64,000 nucleotides of DNA from an uncultured Cellvibrio sp. GTDB taxonomy: Bacteria; Pseudomonadota; Gammaproteobacteria; Pseudomonadales; Cellvibrionaceae. Each line of letters starts with the position of its first letter. Within the stretch, counting starts at the first letter, position 1. Positions 46,638-55,582 of the stretch are shown here, one piece after another. A model generated the notes under the pieces. It was given only the letters and a program-made list of their open reading frames with translations, ran no database searches and was not told where the DNA came from. The stretch spans positions 10,217-74,216 of the forward strand of contig CAMLML010000010.1 in the NCBI GenBank assembly GCA_946481095.1. Reading direction: 5' to 3'. The position numbers and the translations under genes are program-made.

Positions 46638-48980
46638 ATGAAAAATACGCTAACAAATTTGATCCTGATCTTGTCATTTCCTTTGTTTCTCCAATCCTGC
46701 GGAAGTGGTGATACCGAGAAGCAGGAAGCTTTACCCGACTCTGCAACTTTTGAACCGGGTACATACCCCCGTTTTGACCCCATAGTGTCCGACTTGCCAT
46801 TTAACACTGACCTTATTTTTGCAAAAGCAGCGACAACGGATGGTACTGCTGATGTTGGTGCTGCAACGGATGCAGTTCGTGCTGGCCTGAACAAACTGGA
46901 CGGATTTTCCCCCTCGGCTTATTTCGATATTTTAATTTCAGGTGCAGTGAATCCTGCAACTGTCACGACTGGTAGCGTGTTTCTGTTGCAACTGAATACT
47001 GGAACCAAAGATGCATTGAATCCAGCCAATATTGTGACCGCCAATCCATTTGTGGGGCCTGCGACTTATAGTGTGGGTGTGGTGTCTTTGGATGGTGGCA
47101 CTAACAACGCTATTCGAATTCGTCCAACATTGCCTTTGAAATCCAAAGCCAAATATTTGGTGTTTGTGACTAATGATGTAAAAGATGCGGCGGGAAATTC
47201 CCTGACTCCATCATGGTCATACAACGCAATTCGCGATCCCAACTATGGCACTATTTCATCTTTGTTACCTGTCCGCGCAGCAATTCAGGGGTGGGAAAAT
47301 TTGGCTGGTGGCTTCATGGCTGCAGTCAGTGGTGGAGCCTTGACGGCTGATGCAGCCAAAAAGAAAGTGGTCATTTCCTATACATTCACGACGACTGACC
47401 CACAAACACCCTTGGTTGCTATGGCGTCACCAAGGGCTGCTATAGCCAAATCACAAATAGATGCCGGAGTTGCCCAGCAAACGGCCGTGACAACAGCGCT
47501 TACCCTTGATGGTGCCAATCTATTGCCATCGCCCAAAGCCAGAAGTGTTGGTATCGCTGCCGCGACAGGTATTGACATCAATTTGCTAACAGCCAATGCT
47601 CTGGCTGCCAATATTTCCAAGCTGTACACCGGTTATATCAAGTTGCCTTACTATCTGACGGCTCCTGGAGATCTGCCATTTGGTGAGTTTTTGAAGCGTG
47701 GATGGGTACCGGATACGGCCCTGGCAACCCAATTGGGTGTGACCTTGCCAGTGGACGTTGATGGCAGTTACAACATGACCTATCGCTTCCCCTTCGCCAA
47801 AAAATCCAGTGATGAAACTGTGCCCCTGCAAGTGACCATGCCAGAGGATGCAACAGTTCCCGATTCAGTCAATGCTCCCGGCATTACCTGTAGTCAGGTT
47901 TATGGAACCACAGGTTATCCGGTTGTTATTTATGTTCATGGTATTAGCAGTGACAGAAGCTCTGTGCTCTCTTTGGCGCATACATTGGCCAGTAAATGTG
48001 TGGCAACAGTTGCTATAGATCTTCCGGTGCATGGCATTGCTGCCAATAATCCATTGGCAAGCACGCTTAATGTTGAGCGAAATGGCTTGAGTGCTGTTTA
48101 CCCGAGTAATGTTCCTCATGAAAGACACTTCAATGTTGCGGGTGCTGCCGGTGCCCCTGCACCCATGAATTTCACCAACCCTACAGCAAATGATGGCCCC
48201 GGTGCACAGTTTGTAAACCTGGGGTATTTCACCAACACCCGCGATAATCTTCGTCAGGCACAAGTGGATATGCTGAATCTCAATGCCAGTCTTGGCAACA
48301 TAGATACAGCGTTGAAAGCTTTCCGCAGTGTTGGAATTGATACCAGTAAAGTTTATGTGGTGGGTATGTCCCTGGGTGGCATAGTCAGCACCAATTTTGT
48401 CACGGCCAACCAGTTGGCTATTACTAATGAAACCTTGTTGGGAATCACTCCTGTGTTAAATCCAATCAGAGGTATGGTCGTATCTGTATCAGGAACCCAG
48501 GTGACACAAATTATGGTGAACTCCGCTACCTTTGGTCCTTCCATTAAAGCGGGATTGGCTGCAGCGGGTGTCAATGATGGTACTTCCAATTACGAGCGTT
48601 TTTTGTATGCCATTCAAAGTGTTGTTGAGAGTGGTGATCCTGTCAGTTTCTCGCAAGCTTTAGGCAGCCTTTCTACGCCTGTGCTGTTGCAACAAGTCAA
48701 AGATGATGCCGTTATTCCCAATAACAATGCCAATACTCCATTGATGGGTACCGAAGCTATGGCTCGACTGATGGGGATGACCCAGCTTGGTCTTGGCCCT
48801 ACAAGCCTGGGTAAAGGAATTGTGAAAATGAATGCAGGTGTGCATACATCTTTATTAAGGCCTGCAACTGATTTGGGGCACATTACAACGGAGCTACAAA
48901 TTCAGGTCGTCACTTTTGTTTTAGGTAATGGTACTGTTAATGTTGGTGCGGCTGCTTCATCAAATGTAATTCTGCCGTAA
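46638..48980 (+). CDS. VolA/Pla-1-type surface lipase lipoprotein
   Basis: The 780-aa protein has a lipoprotein signal (PLFLQSCGSG, lipidated Cys at about residue 21). An Ig-like module follows (about 100-190, LKSKAKYLVFVTNDVKDAAG), then a C-terminal alpha/beta-hydrolase. The hydrolase oxyanion region is VIYVHGISSDRSS, the nucleophile is in VGMSLGGIVS, the acid in VKDDAVIPNN and the His near NAGVHTSLL. This layout matches VolA/Pla-1/cef extracellular lipases, which are surface-exposed (lyso)phospholipases that release host or environmental fatty acids. Single gene. Confidence 0.85.
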   Translation: MKNTLTNLILILSFPLFLQSCGSGDTEKQEALPDSATFEPGTYPRFDPIVSDLPFNTDLIFAKAATTDGTADVGAATDAVRAGLNKLDGFSPSAYFDILISGAVNPATVTTGSVFLLQLNTGTKDALNPANIVTANPFVGPATYSVGVVSLDGGTNNAIRIRPTLPLKSKAKYLVFVTNDVKDAAGNSLTPSWSYNAIRDPNYGTISSLLPVRAAIQGWENLAGGFMAAVSGGALTADAAKKKVVISYTFTTTDPQTPLVAMASPRAAIAKSQIDAGVAQQTAVTTALTLDGANLLPSPKARSVGIAAATGIDINLLTANALAANISKLYTGYIKLPYYLTAPGDLPFGEFLKRGWVPDTALATQLGVTLPVDVDGSYNMTYRFPFAKKSSDETVPLQVTMPEDATVPDSVNAPGITCSQVYGTTGYPVVIYVHGISSDRSSVLSLAHTLASKCVATVAIDLPVHGIAANNPLASTLNVERNGLSAVYPSNVPHERHFNVAGAAGAPAPMNFTNPTANDGPGAQFVNLGYFTNTRDNLRQAQVDMLNLNASLGNIDTALKAFRSVGIDTSKVYVVGMSLGGIVSTNFVTANQLAITNETLLGITPVLNPIRGMVVSVSGTQVTQIMVNSATFGPSIKAGLAAAGVNDGTSNYERFLYAIQSVVESGDPVSFSQALGSLSTPVLLQQVKDDAVIPNNNANTPLMGTEAMARLMGMTQLGLGPTSLGKGIVKMNAGVHTSLLRPATDLGHITTELQIQVVTFVLGNGTVNVGAAASSNVILP

Positions 48981-48999
48981 AAATCATTATCGTTTTTTT

Positions 49000-49027
49000 A
49001 TATCCTCTCCTGTAAGGGGGAGGATAT
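49000..49027. terminator. Hairpin after the lipase gene
   Basis: ATATCCTC pairs with GAGGATAT around a CC/GG-extended loop, just downstream of a T7 tract rather than upstream of one. It could terminate transcription weakly. Confidence 0.4.
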
Positions 49028-49085
49028 GATTTGTTTCTGTACATGCCTGTATCTGCGCTTGTGTTAGTCATTAATCTTGGTGATC

Positions 49086-50039
49086 ATGGCAGGCATCAAT
49101 AGTTGTCTGGATATGTTTATGACGCCACGTAATTACCTTTATCTTTTAAAAAAATATGACGAGTACAAATCACAAATAGAACGTTTGTTGGAATCCATCA
49201 TTACAGCATTGGCACCCAATCGATTGGAAACATCCAATGAGATGTTGAACGAATTGGTTGCAAAATTGCACAAATCTTATCCTTTTGTTGAATTAATTTA
49301 TTGTTTAAATGCGCAGGGGTTACAAATAACAGAATCTGCTGCTGCTCCCAAAATAGCGGATTCAAAACGCCGCGAACCCGGCATGAATTCTGACCGATCC
49401 AATCGTGTTTATTACACTCAGGCAAATGATAATCAGGGTGTGACTACGGTAACCCAACCTTATCTGTCCAGTGCAACACATCAATTGGCTATTTCAGCTG
49501 TGCAACGTTTTATTGGAGCTAACAATGAAACACGTTATTTGGTCATTAATTTTAATCTGGAAAAATTAATTACGTTTTTAAATGGTGATAGTTTGCGCCG
49601 TATAGTGCATCCGTTTTTTCAGGTGATTTATGGTGTGATTGGCATCATGCTGGTTGTTGTATCTGCATTGTTATTGTATTCAGCAGGTCAATCTCTCTAT
49701 GAAATGATTCACGAACACACCAACACCGCAACTCAGGCGTTCCAGTCCGTTATTTTGGTAACCTTGGGTTTGGCGATTTTTGATTTGGGAAAAACCATTC
49801 TCGAAGAAGAAGTGTTATTGCATAAAGATATTCATCACTCAGGTTCAACCCGTCGTACCATCAGTCGATTTATGTCTGCAATTGTAATTGCAGTTTCCAT
49901 CGAATCTTTATTGCTCATGTTTAAATCATTATTAGGTGATGCGACACATTTGCAAAATGCAGTCTGGATGTTAATTGCAGCAGTTGCGTTGTTGGTGGGC
50001 TTGGGTGCTTATTTGAAATTGACGAGTGAGAAGAAATGA
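49086..50039 (+). CDS. PDC-sensor-like membrane protein without output domain
   Basis: The protein of about 317 aa starts with a soluble region (residues about 20-165) resembling a PDC/Cache sensor (LYLLKKYDEYKSQIERLLE, then RSNRVYYTQANDNQGVTTVT and PYLSSATHQLAISA). Four hydrophobic segments follow, with no GGDEF, kinase or chemoreceptor module. There is no N-terminal membrane anchor, unlike usual PDC sensors, so the Cache-like part may be cytoplasmic. The last helices resemble those of small-ion or general-stress membrane proteins. Function unknown. ATG at 49086 is preferred over the TTG at 49077. Confidence 0.6.
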   Translation: MAGINSCLDMFMTPRNYLYLLKKYDEYKSQIERLLESIITALAPNRLETSNEMLNELVAKLHKSYPFVELIYCLNAQGLQITESAAAPKIADSKRREPGMNSDRSNRVYYTQANDNQGVTTVTQPYLSSATHQLAISAVQRFIGANNETRYLVINFNLEKLITFLNGDSLRRIVHPFFQVIYGVIGIMLVVVSALLLYSAGQSLYEMIHEHTNTATQAFQSVILVTLGLAIFDLGKTILEEEVLLHKDIHHSGSTRRTISRFMSAIVIAVSIESLLLMFKSLLGDATHLQNAVWMLIAAVALLVGLGAYLKLTSEKK

Positions 50040-50245
50040 CCCCACCCTAACCCTCCCCTTGCCAGGGGAGGGGACCTGACTCCCTTATTAAATTAAAAAG
50101 GGAGTCGTTCCCCACTTTGAAAAAGGGGGGCTAGGGGGGATTTAAAATCTCAGAAAATTTAACCATTTTTAAATCCCTCCCAACCTCCCTTTTTCAAAGG
50201 GAGGAGCTAGTTCCTCCCCCTTGCCAAGGGGGAGGTTAGGAGGTG
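50040..50245. repeat. Intergenic inverted-repeat element, copy 1
   Basis: About 205 bp between the membrane protein and radA start with CCACCCTAACCCTCCCC and end with the near reverse complement GGGGGAGGTTAGGAGGTG. Nested CCTCCCTTT/AAAGGGAGG palindromes lie inside. It shares its plan and C/G-rich termini with the elements at 53971 and 55458. No ORF inside. Confidence 0.7.
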
Positions 50246-50284
50246 AAATTTTCAAATCAAAAAAATAAATTCCAGGAAAAATTA

Positions 50285-51652
50285 ATGTCCAAAACCAAAC
50301 AAGCCTTCGTGTGCAATCAATGCGGCGCTGAATATAAAAAATGGCAAGGCCAATGCACAGAGTGTAATGAATGGAATTCAATTACTGAAATTCGTATTAG
50401 CAATGCTCCTGCTGCACGCACGGCAAAATTTGATGGTTATGCAGGCACTGCATCGGGAAACAAAGTGCAAACGTTGGCGGAAGTTGCGGTAGCAGATGTA
50501 CCGCGTGTAAGCAGTGGTGCCGGGGAGTTGGATCGGGTGTTGGGTGGTGGATTTGTGCCGGGTTCAGTAACACTAATTGGTGGTAATCCCGGTGCAGGTA
50601 AATCAACGCTTTTATTGCAAACACTGTGTCATCTCGCAAAAAACATGACAGCACTTTATGTCACAGGTGAAGAATCATTACAGCAAGTTGCCATGCGTGC
50701 GCAGCGTTTGGGGTTGCCGACAGATAAATTACAAATGCTCAGTGAAACCAGTGTGGAATCCATTTGCGAAACGGCGCAAACTTTGTCACCTAAAATCATG
50801 GTGATTGATTCAATTCAAGTTATGCATATGGATGATATTCAATCAGCGCCGGGTTCTGTCTCACAAGTGCGTGAGAGCGCAGCTTATTTAACCCGCTTTG
50901 CAAAACAAACCGGAACCGTTTTAATTTTGGTTGGGCATGTGACCAAAGATGGAACGCTTGCTGGCCCCAAAGTATTGGAACATATGATTGATTGCTCAAT
51001 TTTATTGGAAGGCGATAACGATTCACGTTTTCGTACCTTGCGTGGCAATAAAAATCGTTTTGGTGCAGTAAATGAATTGGGTGTGTTCGCGATGACGGAG
51101 CAGGGGATGCGTGAAGTGAATAATCCCTCTGCAATTTTTTTACAGCGTGCAGAAGAAATTTCTTCTGGTTCTGTCGTAATGGTAATCTGGGAAGGAACGC
51201 GTCCATTATTAATTGAAATACAAGCCTTGGTTGATGACAGTCATTTGGGAAATCCGCGTCGTGTCGCGGTTGGTATGGATCAAAATCGCCTTTCCATGTT
51301 GCTGGCTGTTTTACACCGGCATGGTGGAATCATGGTAGGTGATCAGGATGTATTTGTGAATGTGGTTGGCGGTGTAAAGATTTTGGAAACCAGTGTGGAT
51401 CTTGCGGTATTGCTGGCAATAGTGTCCAGTTTTCGCGACAAAATTTTACCTGAAGATTTAATTGTATTTGGTGAAGTAGGGTTGGCAGGGGAGATTCGCC
51501 CTGTTCCCAGTGGTCAGGAGCGTTTGCGTGAAGCGATTAAACACGGATTTAAAAAAGCGATCATTCCTTTTGCCAATGCACCGCGAGAAAAATATCCAGG
51601 TATTGAAGTCATGGCCGTAAAAAATCTTCAGGAAGCTTTGAATGCAATTTAG
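50285..51652 (+). CDS. radA: DNA repair protein RadA
   Basis: RadA is a RecA-like branch-migration helicase for recombination intermediates. The 455-aa protein has the C4 zinc finger (Cys10, Cys13, Cys24, Cys27), a Walker A GGNPGAGKST, and the RadA-specific KNRFG motif (GNKNRFGAVNELG). It ends in a Lon-like domain without protease residues (MVGDQDVFVNVVGGVKI, ending AGEIRPVPSGQERLREA). The ATG at 50285 is preceded by CAGGAAAAA; the frame from 50243 runs out of the repeat element. Confidence 0.96.
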   Translation: MSKTKQAFVCNQCGAEYKKWQGQCTECNEWNSITEIRISNAPAARTAKFDGYAGTASGNKVQTLAEVAVADVPRVSSGAGELDRVLGGGFVPGSVTLIGGNPGAGKSTLLLQTLCHLAKNMTALYVTGEESLQQVAMRAQRLGLPTDKLQMLSETSVESICETAQTLSPKIMVIDSIQVMHMDDIQSAPGSVSQVRESAAYLTRFAKQTGTVLILVGHVTKDGTLAGPKVLEHMIDCSILLEGDNDSRFRTLRGNKNRFGAVNELGVFAMTEQGMREVNNPSAIFLQRAEEISSGSVVMVIWEGTRPLLIEIQALVDDSHLGNPRRVAVGMDQNRLSMLLAVLHRHGGIMVGDQDVFVNVVGGVKILETSVDLAVLLAIVSSFRDKILPEDLIVFGEVGLAGEIRPVPSGQERLREAIKHGFKKAIIPFANAPREKYPGIEVMAVKNLQEALNAI

Positions 51653-51680
51653 CAATTGAAAAATAAAATTGTTCGATTTT

Positions 51681-52037
51681 TTATTTTTCCAGACTTTCAA
51701 AATAATCCAGTAAATTCTGCAAGCCTTGTGATTCGAGATGGTTATTGGAGGTTATGGATAAACCAATAATATGTTCGCGAATATGCACCACAGTTCCGCG
51801 AAGCTGTAATGATTTGAATTTTTCGTTGGCAATATCTTCCAGTTCGATAGTCAAAAATAATTCATCGCCTGGTCGCAACAAATGTTCATCCAAAACCGCA
51901 AAGCGTGCGCCGGTTGCTGAAATATCCAGCAAGTGTGCAGCCCAGCTGACGTGCGACATCTGCAATGCAGCATAAGCCCGCACCGGATAGCGTTTGGCAT
52001 TGCGCCTTTCTTCATTATTCAGTGAAAGTTTATTCAC
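51681..52037 (-). CDS. PilZ domain protein (second of a pair)
   Basis: The 118-aa protein is a single PilZ domain. The c-di-GMP-binding motifs are present: Arg-rich ERRNAKRYP near the start, and LDISATGARF (D-x-S-x-x-G) about 25 residues later. It should bind cyclic di-GMP in the cytoplasm. Its GTG start overlaps the stop of the other PilZ gene by 4 bp, so the two are translationally coupled. Confidence 0.85.
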   Translation of the reverse strand: MNKLSLNNEERRNAKRYPVRAYAALQMSHVSWAAHLLDISATGARFAVLDEHLLRPGDELFLTIELEDIANEKFKSLQLRGTVVHIREHIIGLSITSNNHLESQGLQNLLDYFESLEK

Positions 52038-52492
52038 AGATCATTCACCAATTCTGAAAGTTCTCTTTCCGCTGCATTGGCATCGCCCATATTTAATTCA
52101 ATCAGGCGACGTAAATGTCCGATGCTATCAATATCAATAGATTCGCAAGACAGCCCCAATTGGTTGTGATGCTGATGTGCCACCATTACTGACATCGCGA
52201 TAGTAGTACTGTCGTTTAAAATCACTTTTACCAATATAGGTTCACGGTGATTAATAGATTCGGGTAATCTTTGTTGAAGCAATAATCCTTTCAAGGATAT
52301 GTCCAGCAAGCTTGCTCTCCAGTGATAATCGCCTTGTGCCAATTCTACTTGTGCATCAAATAAAATCCGACTGAATCGGCGACGTTCAGGAGTTTGATTT
52401 TTAGATGAAAATTCGGTCATAAATTGCTCATGGTCTGCACACTGCTGCTTGCTACTGAGTGTAGTTGTTTGAGGGGGTTTCGCCATTTTCAT
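52034..52492 (-). CDS. PilZ domain protein (first of a pair)
   Basis: A PilZ protein of about 152 aa with a Gln/Ser-rich N-terminal 40 residues and both binding motifs: RRRFSRILF and LLDISLKGLLL. The ATG at 52492 or 52486 is preferred to a TTG-started longer frame from 52528. The two tandem PilZ proteins may form a pair with different c-di-GMP affinities; their effector process is unknown. Confidence 0.82.
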   Translation of the reverse strand: MKMAKPPQTTTLSSKQQCADHEQFMTEFSSKNQTPERRRFSRILFDAQVELAQGDYHWRASLLDISLKGLLLQQRLPESINHREPILVKVILNDSTTIAMSVMVAHQHHNQLGLSCESIDIDSIGHLRRLIELNMGDANAAERELSELVNDL

Positions 52493-52586
52493 GTGTAACT
52501 TTTTGTGTTTGCCTGTTGTTGGGGGCAAATCTATAATCCCCGGCTTTTTATGCGGATAACCGTGGCAAAACTTTCAAGGGCCAGAT

Positions 52587-53495
52587 ATGAGTGACTTGCG
52601 TATAGGTATAGATTTGGGTGGTACGAAGACGGAAGTCATACTTTTGAATGGATCAAGCGAGGAAGTATTTAGAACACGCATTCCCACCGTCAGGAATGAT
52701 TACGCGGCCACTTTGCGTGATATTGCTGATCTGGTCAGTCAGGCAGAGCGTGCCGCTGGTACAGATAATCTGCCGGTAGGTATAGGTATTCCTGGTACCG
52801 TCTCGCGTAAAACCGGATTCGTCAAAAATGCCAATTCAACCTGGTTAAATGGCAAACCCTTCCAAAAGGACATATCCAACCATTTAAAACGCCAGGTGCA
52901 GGTAACAAATGATGCCAACTGCCTTGCTGTTTCAGAAGCAACTGATGGTGCGGGTAAAGGTTATGAGTTGGTGTTTGCCGGCATTATTGGCACAGGCTGC
53001 GGTGCTGGTCTGGCTTTCAAAGGTAAACCTATAGTGGGACCGAATGGTGTTGCAGGGGAGTGGGGGCATAACCCTTTGCCCTGGACGTCAGCACAGGATT
53101 TAACTGCTCGACCCTGTTATTGCGGAAAATCGGGATGTCAGGAAACTTTTTTGTCAGGCACAGGTTTGTGCCTTTCTTACAAGCTTGCTTCAGGTCTTGA
53201 TATAAAAGGAAACCAGCTGGTGGACCTGGCCAACCAGGGTGAGTCACTCGCTATTCAAATCCTTGATCAATACTATGATCAACTGGCGCGTGGATTGGCC
53301 GCTGTTATTAACATCCTGGATCCGGACGCAATTGTTTTGGGTGGTGGCGCTTCAAATATTGCCGGTATTTATACGCAAGTTCCCCAAAGACTATCTCATT
53401 ATGTATTTGGTGGTGAATGCGATACGCCCATACTTCAAGCTGTGCACGGCGATTCAAGCGGTGTGCGCGGAGCTGCCTGGTTGAATCCACTTTGA
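52587..53495 (+). CDS. ROK family sugar kinase, fructokinase-like
   Basis: The 302-aa ROK kinase phosphorylates a free sugar with ATP. Visible: phosphate-1 motif GIDLGGTKTEV, catalytic Asp in NDANCLAVSE, ROK signature GTGCGAGL followed by GEWGHNPLPW, and the zinc-binding set CYCGKSGCQETFLSG. ALNILDPDAIVLGGG-type adenosine loop near the end (NILDPDAIVLGGGASN). Resemblance is closest to Mak/fructokinase, though hexose specificity in ROK enzymes is hard to read. Single gene, divergent from the PilZ pair. Confidence 0.88.
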   Translation: MSDLRIGIDLGGTKTEVILLNGSSEEVFRTRIPTVRNDYAATLRDIADLVSQAERAAGTDNLPVGIGIPGTVSRKTGFVKNANSTWLNGKPFQKDISNHLKRQVQVTNDANCLAVSEATDGAGKGYELVFAGIIGTGCGAGLAFKGKPIVGPNGVAGEWGHNPLPWTSAQDLTARPCYCGKSGCQETFLSGTGLCLSYKLASGLDIKGNQLVDLANQGESLAIQILDQYYDQLARGLAAVINILDPDAIVLGGGASNIAGIYTQVPQRLSHYVFGGECDTPILQAVHGDSSGVRGAAWLNPL

Positions 53496-53514
53496 TCAAA
53501 AATTATCGGTGCGA

Positions 53515-53982
53515 ATGGAGGCAAAATTGAAAGCAAAATATTTCAAATTTTTAGTCAATTTATGGCCGCCGTTATTTTTTTCTGGCATTAAGGTGATTCG
53601 CGTTAGCGCAGATTATCGGGAAATTGATGTGGCGTTGAAGTTGCGCTGGTACACCAAAAATTATGTGGGTGTGCAGTATGGCGGCAGTTTGTTTTCCATG
53701 ACTGATCCATGGTACATGGTGATGTTAATGACGGTGTTGGGAAGAAATTATTATGTATGGGATAAAACAGTCGAAATTGATTACATCAAACCCGGTAAAA
53801 CCCATGTGTATGCCAAATTTCTTCTGACGCAGGAAAAGATTGACGAAATAAAATCAAAAACTGCCAATGGGGAAAAATATCTCCCGGAATTTTTGATAGA
53901 AATTCGCGATGAAAATAATGAATTAATTGCGAAGCTGAAACGGACTTTGTATGTGAAGTTGAAAAATAAGCCCTCACCCTAG
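53515..53982 (+). CDS. DUF4442 hotdog-fold thioesterase-like protein
   Basis: The protein of about 155 aa matches the DUF4442 group of hotdog acyl-CoA thioesterase-like proteins. YTKNYVGVQYGGSLFSMTDP holds the helix with the usual active-site region, and VWDKTVEIDYIKPGKTHVYA is the hotdog strand. Its last residues (KNKPSP) and the TAG stop are supplied by the inverted-repeat element that begins at 53971, so the native C-terminus may have been changed by the element. Start at ATG 53515 or GTG 53509. Confidence 0.8.
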   Translation: MEAKLKAKYFKFLVNLWPPLFFSGIKVIRVSADYREIDVALKLRWYTKNYVGVQYGGSLFSMTDPWYMVMLMTVLGRNYYVWDKTVEIDYIKPGKTHVYAKFLLTQEKIDEIKSKTANGEKYLPEFLIEIRDENNELIAKLKRTLYVKLKNKPSP

Positions 53983-54234
53983 CCCTCTCCCAGAGGGAGA
54001 GGGAACATCAATTCCCTTTGAAAGGGGAATTGGCTCCTCACTTTGACAAATTGCAGGAGCAATTTGCACAGCGAAGCTGCCCGAAGGGGAAACTACAGGA
54101 AGTGGTTTATGAAAAAGGGAGGCGGGTGAGGGATTTAAAATGGTGAAATTTACTGACATGTTAAATCCCTGCTAACTCCCTTTTCAAAGTGGAGAACTAT
54201 TCCCTCTCCCTCCGGGAGAGGGTTAGGGTGAGGG
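53971..54234. repeat. Intergenic inverted-repeat element, copy 2 (MITE-like, about 264 bp)
   Basis: It begins CCCTCACCCTAGCCCTCTCC and ends with the near-exact reverse complement (20 of 21 bases) GGGAGAGGGTTAGGGTGAGG. The outer stems are themselves palindromic (CCCTCTCCC...GGGAGAGGG), with further inverted segments inside. It overlaps the DUF4442 stop. The element creates a spurious N-terminal extension (SLSLRERVRVREN) on the aminotransferase frame. Confidence 0.8.
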
Positions 54235-54260
54235 AAAATTTAAAAACACGAGAAAAAATT

Positions 54261-55451
54261 ATGTTCAACACGTTATCACTATTACCCGCTGATCCAATAT
54301 TAGGTTTGAGTCAAGCTTATGCCAAAGACATCAATCCACAAAAAGTAGATTTGGGTGTAGGCGTTTATAAAAACGATCAAGGCCAAACACCGATTATGCA
54401 AGCGGTGGTAGAGGCAGAAAAAATATTAATTGCCAATCAAACTACCAAAGCTTACACCGCTCCTGCCGGAATCGCTGGTGCTAATGAAGCGGCAACGCAA
54501 TTAATTTTTGGAGCGGATTTGCTTGCGCAAATTCAATTGCGCGTGCGAACTATTCAAACACCTGGCGGTTGTGGTGCCTTGCGAGTAGCGGCTGAATTAA
54601 TTCAGCGCGCTAAAAAAGGGGCAAGCCTTTGGGTGAGTACACCGACATGGGCTAATCACGTTCCTTTATTAGGTAATGCAGGTTTAACACTCAAAGAATA
54701 CCCTTATTACGATTATAAAAATCATGCAATTGATTTTTCAGCCATGAAAAATACACTGCAATCAGTTCCTGCGGGTGACATGGTTTTGCTGCATGCTTGT
54801 TGTCATAACCCCAGTGGTGCGGACTTATCAAAAGCACAATGGAATGAATTGGCAGATTTATTTGCTGAGCGAAATTTGATTCCATTTATTGATATGGCTT
54901 ATCAAGGTTTCGGTGAAGGATTGGATGAAGATGCTTACGGTATTCGTTTAATGTCATCACGGTTACCAGAAATTATTGTTGCAGTTTCCTACTCGAAAAA
55001 TTTTGGTTTGTATCGCGAGCGTGCAGGCAGTTTATCCATAGTGTTTGCGGATGAAAAACAAGCGGATGCAGGTTTAAGTCAATTATTAAGTGTGACCCGT
55101 GCTTTGTATTCCATGCCACCCGCGCATGGTGCAGCCTTAATCGATATTATTTTGCACAGTGATGAATTAACCAAAGTATGGTCGGAAGAATTAACTTCCA
55201 TGCGTCAACGCATTGCGAATTTACGCAGTGATTTGGTGACACAATTAAATCAACTCCAAAACAAACAGGATTTCAGTTTTATCGCCAACGAAAAAGGTAT
55301 GTTTTCGTTTTTAGGTTTGAGTGTTGAACAAGTACAGACACTAAAAAATCAATACAGTATTTATATGACGGATACCAGCCGTATTAGTGTTGCAGGGTTA
55401 ACGGCAAATAATTTGGGTTATGTTGCAAAAGCAATTGTGTCAGTGTTGTAA
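54261..55451 (+). CDS. Class I aromatic/aspartate aminotransferase
   Basis: The 396-aa PLP enzyme matches AspC/TyrB. Landmarks: MFNTLSLLPADPILGLSQAY at the start, the PLP-stacking region HACCHNPSGADLS, the Asp in PFIDMAYQGFGEGLDEDA, the Schiff-base Lys in SYSKNFGLYRERAG, and the substrate Arg in DTSRISVAG. It transfers amino groups between aspartate or aromatic amino acids and 2-oxoglutarate. The ATG at 54261 is the start; bases before it belong to the repeat element. Confidence 0.93.
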   Translation: MFNTLSLLPADPILGLSQAYAKDINPQKVDLGVGVYKNDQGQTPIMQAVVEAEKILIANQTTKAYTAPAGIAGANEAATQLIFGADLLAQIQLRVRTIQTPGGCGALRVAAELIQRAKKGASLWVSTPTWANHVPLLGNAGLTLKEYPYYDYKNHAIDFSAMKNTLQSVPAGDMVLLHACCHNPSGADLSKAQWNELADLFAERNLIPFIDMAYQGFGEGLDEDAYGIRLMSSRLPEIIVAVSYSKNFGLYRERAGSLSIVFADEKQADAGLSQLLSVTRALYSMPPAHGAALIDIILHSDELTKVWSEELTSMRQRIANLRSDLVTQLNQLQNKQDFSFIANEKGMFSFLGLSVEQVQTLKNQYSIYMTDTSRISVAGLTANNLGYVAKAIVSVL

Positions 55452-55457
55452 AAAATG

Positions 55458-55553
55458 CCCTCACCCTGATCCTCTCCCGGAGGGAGAGGGAATCTACTTC
55501 GTAGTGAATTAATCAGGGAGTTCATCCCCTCTCCCTCCGGGAGAGGGTGAGGG
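55458..55553. repeat. Intergenic inverted-repeat element, copy 3 (about 96 bp)
   Basis: It starts CCCTCACCCTGATCCTCTCC and ends GGGAGAGGGTGAGGG, with two CCCTCTCCC-type palindromes (CTCTCCCGGAGGGAGAG and CTCTCCCTCCGGGAGAG). Short member of the same family as the elements at 50040 and 53971; only the inner region differs. It separates the aminotransferase from the phosphodiesterase gene. Confidence 0.8.
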
Positions 55554-55582
55554 CAGCAGGGCAACTAAACAAGGTAAAAAAT

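Noticed and set aside
47865..48263. 132-aa minus-strand frame inside the lipase gene
   Set aside because: Antisense to the catalytic domain of a clear lipase; no ribosome-binding site.
54189..54260. N-terminal extension of the aminotransferase frame
   Set aside because: It is encoded by the end of the inverted-repeat element; the family start is the ATG at 54261.
50040..55553. Repeated CCCTCACCC elements as a CRISPR array
   Set aside because: The copies are kilobases apart, differ in length, are palindromic and have no regular spacers or cas genes.
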